Source: Aralia elata
Lineage: Eukaryota > Streptophyta > Magnoliopsida > Apiales > Araliaceae
Reading direction: 5' to 3'
DNA length: 64,000 nucleotides
Assembly: GCA_034770075.1 (NCBI GenBank)
Contig: CM068382.1
Coordinates: forward strand, 7,038,001-7,102,000
Positions 1 through 12,800 of the stretch are shown piece by piece. The position numbers were made by a program, and so were the translations under genes. Below the pieces are notes generated by a model. That model was not told the origin of the DNA, did not search any database, and saw only the letters and a list, made by a program, of their open reading frames with translations. Numbering within the stretch: position 1 is the stretch's first letter; each line of letters starts with the position of its first letter.

Positions 1-859
1 TAGGCGAGTTTTAACATTTGCTACGGATTCGGTTAGTGGCACAACTAGAGATTTTGTTCGACGAGTGCTGATGCTAAATATGATAATGAACTTTTATTAT
101 TATTATTTATTTGTTTGTAAAAGAAACTACAATACTACACGTACTTCAGATTATCTTTTTATGAATTTTGTTAAATAATTTAAACAATATAGAGGGTGAA
201 AATATTGTATAAAAGTAAGGGATTTATAAATTTTCATATGTATTAAAGATTAATATAAGAAAAAGAGTGCATTTATATCATATAGAAATGAGATATTTTT
301 ATTTGCAAGTGCTAATTATAAGCGTATTTATTTTCTTATAATATATGTTACAAAAATATATACATAACTTTGTATATCCCCTCGACACCTCATTTCATAA
401 CTTTGTAGGGAGAGAAAGCGGGAGATTGGGCCCAGACAGAGAATGTATGTGAGATTTGTAGAGAGAGAAAGAGGCCCGGAAGGGGTTAGATTTGTAGAGT
501 GAGAAAATAGAGGAATTGGTACACTTGTTGGAGCTCTGTTTGGCTGTTGCTTTCCACCATTTCGACCGCCCTCCAGTTTAGAGGTTAGAAAAAGGAAAAA
601 AAAAAAACTACCAATTTTTTTTCAAAATTTTTGCGGTTTTACCCGAATCGAATCGCACGATTTGAGCTAGGGGTTTAATCTAACATTGTTGAATTTGTAC
701 TGAGAAGTTTCAGTTTGGAATTCTGATTCAATTTTTAATTCAATTGGATTCAATTCAATTTAATTCGAATTCTCACCTTGTTGATCGGAAATGGGATTTG
801 GTGAGAATTCGAGCTTCCGATCTCGATAACAAGGTTGCAATTTTAGGGTTAGTAAGGAC
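1..859 (+). promoter_or_regulatory. Upstream region and 5' leader of the BSL gene
   Basis: The first ~380 bases are AT-rich with no recognisable gene. From about 411 to 515 there is a GA-rich stretch with repeated GAGAGA blocks, then a short A-run near 597-607 and the leader running to the ATG at 860. GA/CT-rich leaders are common in plant housekeeping and signalling genes. I cannot place a TATA box or a start site with confidence, so the promoter boundary is an inference from position only. Confidence 0.35.
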
Positions 860-3800
860 ATGGATGTTGATTCCTCAATGGGGCAGCCGGCTACCGATCA
901 GGATTCTGCGATCCAGAGCAAAGATAACCCTAATCCCGAACAGGTTGAGCAAACTCCGGAACAAGATTCAGGTGGATCTCCGAACCCAACTCAGCAACAT
1001 TCGTTACAGCCTCAGCAGCAGCAGCAGGCTCAGGGAAGTCCAGTGGCGGGACCGAGACACGCGCCCATGTATTCTGTAGTTAACGCGATTTTAGATAAGA
1101 AAGAGGATGGTCCGGGGCCGAGGTGTGGCCATACGTTAACGGCTGTGGCGGCCGTAGGGGAGGAAGGAACGCCAGGTTACATTGGGCCGAGGCTTATTCT
1201 TTTCGGCGGGGCGACTGCGCTCGAGGGCAATTCTGCTGCTACTGGAACGCCTAGTCCTACCTCTGCAGGAAGTGCAGGAATAAGTATGTTGGTGTTTGAA
1301 ACCCTAAATTCTATGTTTTAGATTAAGCTGTTTTACTTGAGTTCAATTTGTGGTCCTAAATAGTTTAATTATGTGTTTTTGGTAAGTTAGTGAACCAGGA
1401 ATGAAAAAAGCTAGTTTTTTCTGTAAATATAAATGCATGTGTTGGTTTTTATGTTTAATTACATCTTTAAAACGGATTAAAGTGACACTGATGATATGAC
1501 CTATTTTCAGATGAAACCAACTAACTCGAGTTGCTTATGTTGTAACATTGATGTAAAAGGAATCCCTATTTTAATATCATTTGGACGAAGTAATTAATCT
1601 CATTTTGATTCTGCCAAAAAGTCCCCAATTTTGTTGATACTTGAGTTGTTAAATCTCCATTTGCTCAATTGTATTTGTATGTTGTTTGTCAAAATGAATT
1701 TTGTTGTAGTTCAAGTGATTTAAGTTCATCCAACTATGTGGTGATGGTATTGTTATGGTGCAAATGTGCAATTGTACTTTGAATCTTGAAATGGTCGTTT
1801 CTAAATACCACACTTTACTTTTCCTTAAAGTTTAAGTATTTAGAGGCATGTTTGACTTGGCACAAAATTCAGATAAAAACCAACTACGAAGTGACTTAAT
1901 TCTTCACTAGTTATGTTAAGAACTTCAGTTCATTTAATTGTTTGGTTTTGGTGATTTAAGTTCAGTGATGTGGTGTTAGTATTGGTTCTGGTGCAAATAA
2001 CTTTCGTTCTCTGTTATGTATGCAAGATCGTCATTGATAAGAGCATAGCGGGTCATAACTTTAATTACATGCCATTTTTATTTGAAAACCAACTCGTAGA
2101 TGTGCTTGTAATTTTTCTTCATAAGTCTCAATTAAGAAAAGAACCCCATTATCATTTATTAGAGTATATTATTATCGTTTTGGCCCTATTGCAACTTTCC
2201 TATTTTTTTCAGTGCTCTAGAAATCCTTCTAGGCGCCCACTTAGGCAGAATAGATCTTCCACCGTCTCAATTTGGCTGGGCGCCTTGGCCCCGCCTAAGC
2301 AGAATTTGTCAATATAGTTAAATTCAAAAGAACTGTCTAAGAAATGACGCAAATATGAATTTAAATAATGACTAGTAATGGTATTTGATGAAGGCTTTGA
2401 AGCTTTAGAATGATTGAAATGAATTTGTTATGCCTTATAAGATTGTTGTTTTGGTAATTTTTTATATACAATTTAGATATTTACATACACATGCTTTATA
2501 TAGTACTACAAGTAAACAATAAGTAAATAAACTAGACTGCCTAGGAATACGCATAGGTGCCTGAATGCATCCTAAGTTTGCCTAACGATTTTTAGAGCAA
2601 TGATTTTTTTGATATTCGAGTAGTCAAGTATTTGTTGTTAGATTTGTTTTAGCTCTAGTGTTTTACCTTTATATTGAATAAGTAATTTCAGTTCAAACTT
2701 TAGATAGTGTTAGTATTGAGTCTATTGATTGTACTGCAGATAAGGTTAATTATGTGTTATGCAGCATATACTAAGGTAGTGAACCTTGAAGTTGTTGTGT
2801 TTTGTATTAATGCATAGTTGGCCTATTTTGTTTACTTAAATATTTTGAACTGCAACTGATTGAAATGTGAATTGATTATTTGAACTAATTTTGAGTTGAA
2901 AACCTTAATCGCGTTGCCTATGTGGTCGCCTGGGGTCGGTATGTGTATATGAAACAATCAAATGAAAGTTACCCAAATAGATTTCCTTTTAAACCCAGTA
3001 TTTAATCATCATTTTTAATCCCCCTTACTCACTCAAAAGGTTTAGAGTTATTAATTTGACTTTGTTTCCAGATACCCAATATGGTTATTCAAGTTGGCCT
3101 ACCTTAGCAGAAATTCTGCGTTTGTTAAACCATAAATTAGTTTTAGTTCAAGTGATTTGAGTTCGATCATGCATTGTTGGTCTTATATGAATGTCATAAG
3201 TACCCACTTATGCGTGAATTGCATGATTGGTTTTCCCTGTTACTGAAATTCCTTCTGATTGCTTATTGCGGTTGTTATGTCCCTATGATCCTACTAAATA
3301 TAAGAACCTTGGATTTATTACCATTTAAAGGAAGTATAAGATTATCATCTTGTGGGTGTTGCTAATTTTCTACTGATTGTAGTGGCAACCATTCTCTGTT
3401 GAAAACCAACCACATGAAGTTACTTATTGCGGTTGTTATGTCCCTATGATCCTACTAAATATAAGAACCTTGAATTTATTACCATTTAAAGGAAGTATAA
3501 GATTATCATCTTGTGGGTGTTGCCAATTTTCATAACTTGTTGATACTAAAGTAAGCCTTAATTACCAGAATTTTTTTTGATTTAACATGAATTGATTGAG
3601 ACATTCACTTCATTTGTATATGTCATTGTATGTATGCGCGTAGGTGGGTGGATATGCCCTTGGCTATAATGCTAAAACTTGTGGAAGAAACATTATTTAA
3701 TTGCAGATTATATCTTTTGCTTTGCTGCAAGATATTATAAGAGGATTGTTAGATTGGAAGTGTTTTCAATTGATAACCTACTATATAACCTTTTTGGTTG

Positions 3801-6800
3801 TATTTGATTATAGGGTTAGCAGGGGCCACGTCTGACGTGCACTGTTATGATGTTTCAACAAATAAATGGTCTAGGTAAGCCCGGATCGATGATCATTTCA
3901 GAAGTGGCTGATTCTTTAATTTTAATTCTTCAACATCAAGTGGTAGCTTCTGTTTGGTCTAGAATTGCTGTAGTTTGGTTCTAAACTCTGAGAAACCTTG
4001 CAGAATCACCCCATTTGGAGAACCACCAACACCAAGGGCAGCTCATGTAGCAACTGCTGTGGGTACTATGGTAGTGATTCAGGTAGGTAGACAACTTGTT
4101 TTTTCAGAAGTTTATCTGGTTTTATACGTTGGGATTCCATTGCTCTTATTATTATCTTTCTTATAATAACCAAATCTATATTCAACACAGGGTGGAATTG
4201 GTCCAGCTGGGTTGTCTGCTGAGGATCTTCATGTTCTTGACCTTACACAGCAGCGACCAAGATGGCATAGGTTAGAATCTTAAATGATGTGGTGGTCCAT
4301 TCATGAATGTTAATGCACGTTTATATTTATGCAATAACTAGTAATAGATTGTTTGTTTATGTGTGATGCATATGTAGTATGCAGTTGAAAAAGCATATTT
4401 AAAATATCTGACTTTTGAAGCCAATGTTAATTTTCTTGTAGGGTGGTGGTTCAAGGCCCTGGACCAGGGCCACGTTATGGGCATGTGATGGCTCTGGTGG
4501 GGCAACGATATCTCATGGCAATTGGTGGAAATGATGGTCAGTCTCTGTACTGTTTCTTCCTCCCGTGTTGATTAGAAATAATATTATACCTTCGATGACC
4601 TTTGCTTCAGAAGACAATAATTTGGTGAATCATTTCCAGCAAAGAGACCGCTCGCCGATGTATGGGCCCTGGATACAGCTGCCAAGCCCTATGAATGGCG
4701 GAAATTGGAACCTGAAGGGGAAGGTCCACCTCCATGCATGTAAAATTTTCTTTTTCTTATTTACTTAAAACTCTAAACTTCGCATTGAATGTTGATGCTT
4801 TTTTTTCGTTTGTCAAGTCCGGTTATAATCATTGAGTTCACTGTTCTGTTCCGCCTCCTGTAGCTGTTTATAATGGATTACTTTACTTATCAAAAATAGT
4901 ATAAAATAATAATTGATTATAGATTTTTATTTTAACTAAATGGCCAAAATCTAGAGCTTGCTGTTCAGTTAAGATTATTGTCTAGGCGATCGCTTATATG
5001 CCACTATTACTTTGATTAGGTATGCCACTGCAAGTGCACGCTCTGACGGTCTTCTTCTGCTTTGTGGAGGGAGGGATGCAAACAGTGTGGTGAGATATAC
5101 GTTTCAGTTGCATTAGTTATTCTTCAATTTATTTAGTGATGTGCCTTTGCTGGCTTTTATCATTTATAATATGTAGTTTGCTCCTCTCACCTGCAGACTG
5201 CAGGTGTATGCTTTGAAAGATACACATGTTCTATGTTTTTTCTGCCCAATAAATGGCAAGAGTAGGATCTCTGGTCTTAATTTTGATGTTGTGTAAATTT
5301 GGAAAATATAATGTTTATATCTGACTTGAAGGCAGTTAGGTTTTGGGTTTTAACTTTGTAATTGACTTATGTTTAAACTAATTTTGAGGTTAAACTAGTT
5401 TTTATAATTGACTTACGTGCTTGAGACATCTTTTGACGTATAAAACTTTTTTTTTTTTGGTACTTTGAGATGTCATTTGAGGGATGGAGGTTGTATATTT
5501 TTATACTAGTTCTCTTATCATCAAATGGCTTGGATTGCCCTTTGAGGGATGGAGGTCTTATGTATTTCAAATTAGTATGCTTATCCTCAAATGGTTTGGA
5601 GTGCTGTGTATATTTTTATAATCTAGATATTTTTTGGGGTTGGGTGGAGTGCTGTGTGTATTTTTTGAGTGTGTTTGTATTTTTGGGGGTTGGGTGGAAT
5701 GCGGCTTGGTTGTGAAAGGCACAATATATCTATACAATATCTAGGCTATCTGCGCATGCCTTGCAACAGTAAAAATAGATTAATTGCTTTTCACACTGTT
5801 TGAAGTTTGCAACAGTTTGTTGGTCACATGAGCTTCCCTGTCACTTGCGTTCTGTACCTTTGACATATAATACTTCATAAATGATACCTTCTTTCTCATT
5901 GCACAGCATAAGCATAGACCATGTTATGTTTGTTAAACCTGTTGGCTGTTTTTTATTTTTGGGAAAATATGTATGTTTACCACATTTCACCCTCTCTCTA
6001 TGATTTTTGCAGCCATTGGCCAGCGCATATGGACTTGCCAAACATAGAGATGGCCGCTGGGAATGGGCAATTGCTCCTGGTGTCTCACCATCTCCTAGAT
6101 ATCAACATGCAGCTGTAAGTCATCTTTTTTATTAATCTCTTTTGTCCTCTCCGTATATCTTATTATATTTAGGGAACTAAGTATTTTCTGCTACTGCAAC
6201 TGCTAGGTTTTTGTTAATGCTCGGCTCCATGTTTCCGGAGGGGCACTTGGTGGTGGACGCATGGTTGAGGACTCTTCAAGTGTTGCAGGTTCTTATCTTA
6301 CTAAACTTACCTCTTCGATGAATTTCTTTTCACATTTTGACTCCTAAAGATATTTTTATATCCGACAAATGCAAAAGCTTATTGGGTTTACAAATTCACT
6401 AATGCTAGAACTCCTTAAACCAAGCATTCTAGCTTAGGAAGCCCCCATGCAATGCCAATCATTCTTGAATTACCTAGCCTAAATGTTTTTTATCCCCCAT
6501 GTTGTGTATGCCGCTTATGCAAGGCAATTGGGAGTTTACATGGTTTTTTTTTAATATTCCACAATTTATTTAGTATTAAATTAGGTTCATTGAATGCAAT
6601 TTCAGAATTTATGGAAGGGTTGAGGCTATTTGATTTTTTAGGTTATTATTATTCTAGTATAGTTGGTTTAGGTTTTGATAGTTATTTCATTAGAGTACTT
6701 GCCAAAAAAATAGAAGTAAAAATAAAAATGTACTCATTAAATTTTGAACCAAGTTCTTTGTTATTTCTGCATGAGCATTGTAATTCTCATTCTTTTAGTA

Positions 6801-9800
6801 AAGTTGAGTACTACATTAGTAAATCTTTGTGCTTGTTGTCTGGGGGTGTAGCCTTTGTCTTGTAATGCAAAAGCAGAATTTATCCCGCAGGTTAGTGAAT
6901 ATCATATGACGGTGCCAGATACCACCTCTTTTAATTTTGTCTTTTGTTTGGGGACACCTTTTCCTTCTAGAATGAAGCAGTAGTTTTTATTAAATGTAAT
7001 CCCATGTTTTTTTAATAATTTATCATCTAATGTCTATTAGTTCTTCCCTCTCTTCCATTTAGATGAGTATTTACTTATTTTATTTTAAAATTTTATCAAG
7101 GGAAAATGAAAAAGATCCAATACTAGTATTTCATTTTGTTGCTGTTGCTGTAAAGAAGTAACTGCTGTATGCCTGTATCCATGTTTTACTTGTATAAAAA
7201 AACATTAATGCAAGCAACAACGTTAATATATAAATTCATTATTGGGAGCTTTGGATACCATGTTGGATCCATAGTCATTTTTTTGACTGCTGAAACTGTT
7301 TGGATTATTTGTAGTATAAGTGTATGACATGGCACTTGAACCTTTCTTTTATCAGGTCTGTAGTTCAAATTTTATGTGTAAATTATGTTCTTTTGCTCTG
7401 TTTATGCACTCCTTGAACTCGTATGTGGTTTTATTTGTGTACCTTTTCACCCAGTTCTGTCTGCTTGTTTTTCTTCCCCTCAATGTGCACCTGAAGTTTA
7501 CATATGAGGGCTAAGCCTTTTTGGAGTTTGATATGTCGTTTTAGTGTTTATTTTATTATTCTTAAAAGTTTTTAAAGCAATTGAAAGTGTAACATAATAA
7601 AAGCTGCACGAACTCTAGTTTTTTCAGTTAATGATCCATTTCACCAACTTCACGTATTTTTTTTTATTTTTTATTTATTTTTATGTTTATGCTCTGTACA
7701 GTTCTGGATACTGCAGCAGGAGTTTGGTGTGATACAAAATCTGTTGTTACTAGTCCTAGGACAGGTAGATTCAGTGCTGATGCTGCTGGTGGAGATGCTG
7801 CAGTTGAATTGACAAGGCGCTGTAGGCATGCAGCTGCTGCTGTTGGTGACTTGATTTTTATCTATGGTGGTCTACGTGGAGGTAAGATGGCTATTTACAT
7901 ATTTGGATCTTGTGTTTAGTTTGATATCTTGAGTTGGTTTTTGCCTGCTGATATTAAATCCTTGTGCCTATTGTAAGCTGCTCTCCCTATTCTTGGATAG
8001 CCAGACGTTGAAGCTGAGTTTGCCTACCTAACAATAACAAATGAAGTTTGTTTAGAAGAAAATGGGGACTGTGAATGTGCTATGGTTATGCTTAACTGCA
8101 TAATTGACGATTATTACTTTTCAGGAGTTTCACATTAATCTTTCCAATAATATAAACATGTTATATTTTATTTCCTGATATCTTTTGACTTTTTTTCTTA
8201 GAATTTGATTACTGGATAAGAATGTTCCGCACAAGATATGTACTATTTAAACAAGATTTTGATAACTCTTTTGCATGTTTGTTTGGATCTTTTTATGAAA
8301 TATGTCCCAGAATGGATCTGTGCGAAAAGTAGAATTTATCCCTAGTCGCTGATGATATAGAGGAGTGTTATGTTGGTTGTACAAACTTTTGTAGCAAGAT
8401 TAATTTGGCTCGCATTAAAGAACATAGTATAGTTTTGGAGAGGGTGGTTTCTATAGTATCTAGTATGGGCTTCTCTTTTTCCTTTTTTCTTGCTGTTTTT
8501 CTCCATCCTTTATATATGTTTGTCTACAAGAGTTGCGCACCTTTGGTGTTTTATAAATCGTACTCCATTTATTTAATAATATATATAAATTATCCGATAG
8601 TGTTAGCATTACAAGTATTATTGGGCTCAGTTCAGTTCTAGGCAGGTCAGAAAATTAATATTATTATTGAAGTGTATTTGTTGTTTTCCATATATTGATC
8701 ATAAACGTTTTTAAATTTTTTTTTTTACGAGTCCTGCTATGTATTGTGATGAATTTAGGCCGAATTACAATTACGAAACTTATTAATACATGGGATTGGT
8801 AGGAATTATAGTTGGACTCTAGTTATTATATATCTTTCCAAAAATATTACCAATAATACTTATCCACGTAACTGGCAATCAAAAAGTCGACGTAAAACAT
8901 TCGCAATACATATTATTACCGAATTTATATATATATAAATTTTTTAATCCTAGTTTATAGCACATAACCAAAATTGTTTGAGTTTAATTCTCTCTAGAAT
9001 ATTTTAGAATTTCTTTCTGGTTGTTGGTTTCAAACTTTACCTATTTGTTTAATTTTTGCTCACTTAGAATATTAGCATGCTATTACTTCTATATAGCTTT
9101 GGTTTACACTAGGATACTGAGTATGATGTGTCTTTTCATAGGGGTGTTGCTTGATGACCTACTAGTTGCTGAAGACCTGGCTGCAGCTGAAACAACGAGT
9201 GCAGCTTCACATGCTGCAGCTGCAGCTGCTGCATCAAACTTACAGGCAGGGAGGTTGGCAGGAAGGTATGGGTTTGTCGATGAAAGAACAAGGCAAGCAA
9301 ATCCAGAAGCAGCTCCTGATGGTGCGGTGGTGCTGGGAAGTCCTGTAGCTCCCCCTGTAAACGGGGATATGTATACTGATATAAGCACTGAAAATGCTAT
9401 GCTTCAAGGTTCCCGGTAAACCACCTAATATATATAAATTGTTTTGCTCTATATGTCTGTTGTTGCACATTTCTTTTCCTTTAAGTTCATGATATACTTA
9501 CTATTGTTTGCTGTGTCAGGAGACTGAGCAAAGGTGTTGAGTACCTGGTTGAGGCATCAGCAGCAGAAGCTGAGGCTATTACTGCAACCTTAGCTGCTGC
9601 CAAAGCACGGCAGGTCAATGGAGAAGTTGAACTGCCAGATAGGGATCGGGGGGCAGAGGCTACTCCTAGTGGGAAACAAATATCTACTCTGATCAAGCCA
9701 GATTCTGCTGTAACAAACAATTCAGCTCCAGCTGGTGTTCGACTGCATCATAGAGCTGTTAGTAACAGATTTTGATCACAGTCATTTTTGATTTTGTATA

Positions 9801-12800
9801 TACCAGCAGGAGTTGTTTTTGATGGTAAGTTTCTATGCATATTTGTAGGTGGTTGTAGCTGCAGAGACTGGTGGAGCTTTAGGTGGTATGGTTAGACAGC
9901 TTTCTATTGATCAATTTGAAAATGAAGGCAGGCGTGTAAGCTATGGAACCCCAGAAAATGCAACAGCAGCGAGGAAGCTTTTAGATCGGCAGATGTCTAT
10001 CAACAGTGTGCCCAAAAAGGTAGAGAGGATTTGTTTCCCGTGTGTATAATAATATCATCATTGTTGAATGCTGAATCTTATTGTATATCGAAAATTTCTG
10101 TATCGTATATCATATCATGTTCATAGAGAAAGAAATGCAAAACACATACAGAAAAGTCAGGTTATTGGACAATAAAACATATTAGCTTTGATTTAATGTT
10201 GAAGTAGTCAAATAAGCTTAAAAACAAACTTTAAATATCTAAATGATAGTTTGAAGACTCTAAAATAGAGGCTTAATTTTTAGTCAATATTAAGTTATAT
10301 TTTTATAAGGGAACACGAGAAGAAAATGCATCCACACTAGACTGTTGACGCAATTTCAACCCCAAATTGAACAAAATATACAATGTATTCTATTAATTTC
10401 TTTTCATTTTGCTCAAGAGAAGTTCAATTGTATGCTGTAAACTTACAGAGGTTTGCATAATTGCTTGTCATTTTAGGCTTAGTAAATTCCCTCAGTTTAG
10501 CTACCCTCAGTTTAGCTACTTCATTTCTGCTATCTTGTTACATATGTTATCTTTAATCCAGGTTATAGCTCATCTTTTGAAGCCTCGCGGTTGGAAGCCT
10601 CCTGTTCGTCGACAATTTTTCCTGGACTGCAATGAAATAGCCGATCTTTGCGATAGTGCTGAAAGAATTTTTTCAAGTGAGCCGAGTGTTCTACAACTTA
10701 GAGCTCCTATCAAAATATTTGGTGATTTACATGGGCAGTTTGGGGACCTTATGCGACTGTTTGATGAGTATGGCTCCCCTTCTACTGCCGGGGATATATC
10801 GTAAGTGTTTCTATTGATATACTTATTCTTCATATTCAGATTCTAGTTTTTTAACCATTTCCCATACTCTTGTTTCTATCAAAAGATTGTGGCACCTTTC
10901 TGTATTTACAAATTTCATCGTCATTTTTGGTATATTAGCATGTTTATATGATGATTTGAAACTCTCATCTTAATCACTTCTGCTGGAAAATTTGTAGTGA
11001 TACTCATAAAGATCATAATTTCTACTTGAAAATCCCAAGGGTTGAAAGAGAAAACAGTGCTGCACCCTGAATAGGAAAAAACCACAAAACATATTTATTG
11101 AAGGTGGAATTTGTATAGCATCAACAGTATTTGATATGATCAAATTTAATCGGATCCGTGTGCTATTCCATTAATTGACGACTTAGTCTATTGTTGGAGG
11201 CTAAATATATTACTTTAGTGTATCATGAAACTTCTTGCAACTAAATAGTTTTTACTGATCCTCGCGTTTGGCCCCTCACACCATGGAGATACAAATATAG
11301 GACTAAACTTTAACATTTTTGATAGGTAAGAATAAACTCCGAAAAACCCATACAAACGGGAATAAAAACATTTATGCGTTTGCTTGTAAGTTGTAACAAG
11401 GCTTTACAAGGGAGTCCTATTACCGTGTTAGTTACTTGGCTCTAATTTCGTTAGTTGCAAGAGATGGCTACATAATGTATATCAATATCATCACTCATGC
11501 TTTTTTTTGTTTGTGTCCGCATCACATGTGCATACAACTGTACACACGTGCATACAAAATTATGAAAAATGCATCACGTGCATTTACTTTTCAAGTGTTT
11601 GCATTTGTATGTGAATATATATATATATATATATATATATGTTTGTGTGTGTGTGTCATGTGCTTTATATTTCTAATGTTGAAGACATGTCTTTGGATAT
11701 ATAGATAGATATATAACACGTGCTTTATTTTCCTAATGTATAAAATACGAATCCATGTTCATGATGTTATTATGTGCTCAATTATATGCACTCATAAAAA
11801 CAACCATCTTTCATGCGATGCTAATTTTGTATCAATTGACTATCAGATATATCGATTATCTCTTCTTAGGAGATTACGTTGATCGGGGCCAACACAGCTT
11901 GGAAACCATTAGTCTTCTGCTTGCTTTGAAGGTACCATTGCTTTGTGTTTGTCTAAGCTTTCATAAGGTTATTAATTACCTGTTCTGGTTCTTATGTTGT
12001 ATGATTTGTTGTATTTCTTTACAATTGATTGATTCACAGGTTGAGTATCCTCAAAATGTACATTTAATTCGTGGAAATCATGAAGCTGCAGATATCAATG
12101 CCCTTTTTGGCTTTCGCATTGAATGTATTGAGCGCATGGTATGCTATTATAGGTGTATGTTATGATGTCTGAGATTTTCAACTTTCGCCAGTCAGACTAT
12201 TTACTAAATGAAATGCTAAATAGGGCGAAAGAGATGGAATTTGGGCATGGCATCGGATAAACAGATTGTTCAACTGGCTTCCCTTGGCTGCTCTTATTGA
12301 GAAAAAGATAATTTGTATGCATGGTGGTATAGGAAGGTCAATAAATCATGTTGAACAAATTGAAGGCCTTCAGCGTCCAATCACAATGGAAGCTGGTTCA
12401 ATTGTTCTCATGGACCTTTTATGGTTGGTACATGTCTGTAATATTTCATTTTTTCGTTTATTAGATTATCACGTTTAATTTGTTTTTCAGGTATTCTAAT
12501 TACATGAATATCTGTGCATAGGTCCGATCCAACTGAGAATGACAGCGTGGAAGGATTACGACCAAATGCAAGAGGTCCTGGGTTGGTAACTTTTGGGGTT
12601 AGTGTTGTTTCATTCTTATCTTACTTTCTTGCATTTGGACTTCCAAACCATTTTTGGAGTGGTGAGTTTGTTGTGTTTGATAAATTCGATTGTGAAACAA
12701 ACAAGATTCAGGAATATATGTTCACAGGAATAAGAGACTGAAGCTGTGTTTTAAATTTACACGTGTTACATATTTAGACTTGTATTAATTATTATCATAT

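Noticed and set aside
1970..2317. 115-codon open frame in BSL intron 1
   Set aside because: It overlaps the hAT miniature element and has no recognisable domain.
6452..6865. 137-codon open frame in BSL intron 9
   Set aside because: It has hydrophobic AT-rich codons, no family similarity, and lies wholly inside an intron flanked by correct splice sites.
9104..9388. Ala-rich minus-strand open frame
   Set aside because: Antisense of exon 11 of the BSL gene, whose Ala-rich linker gives GC-rich open frames on both strands.
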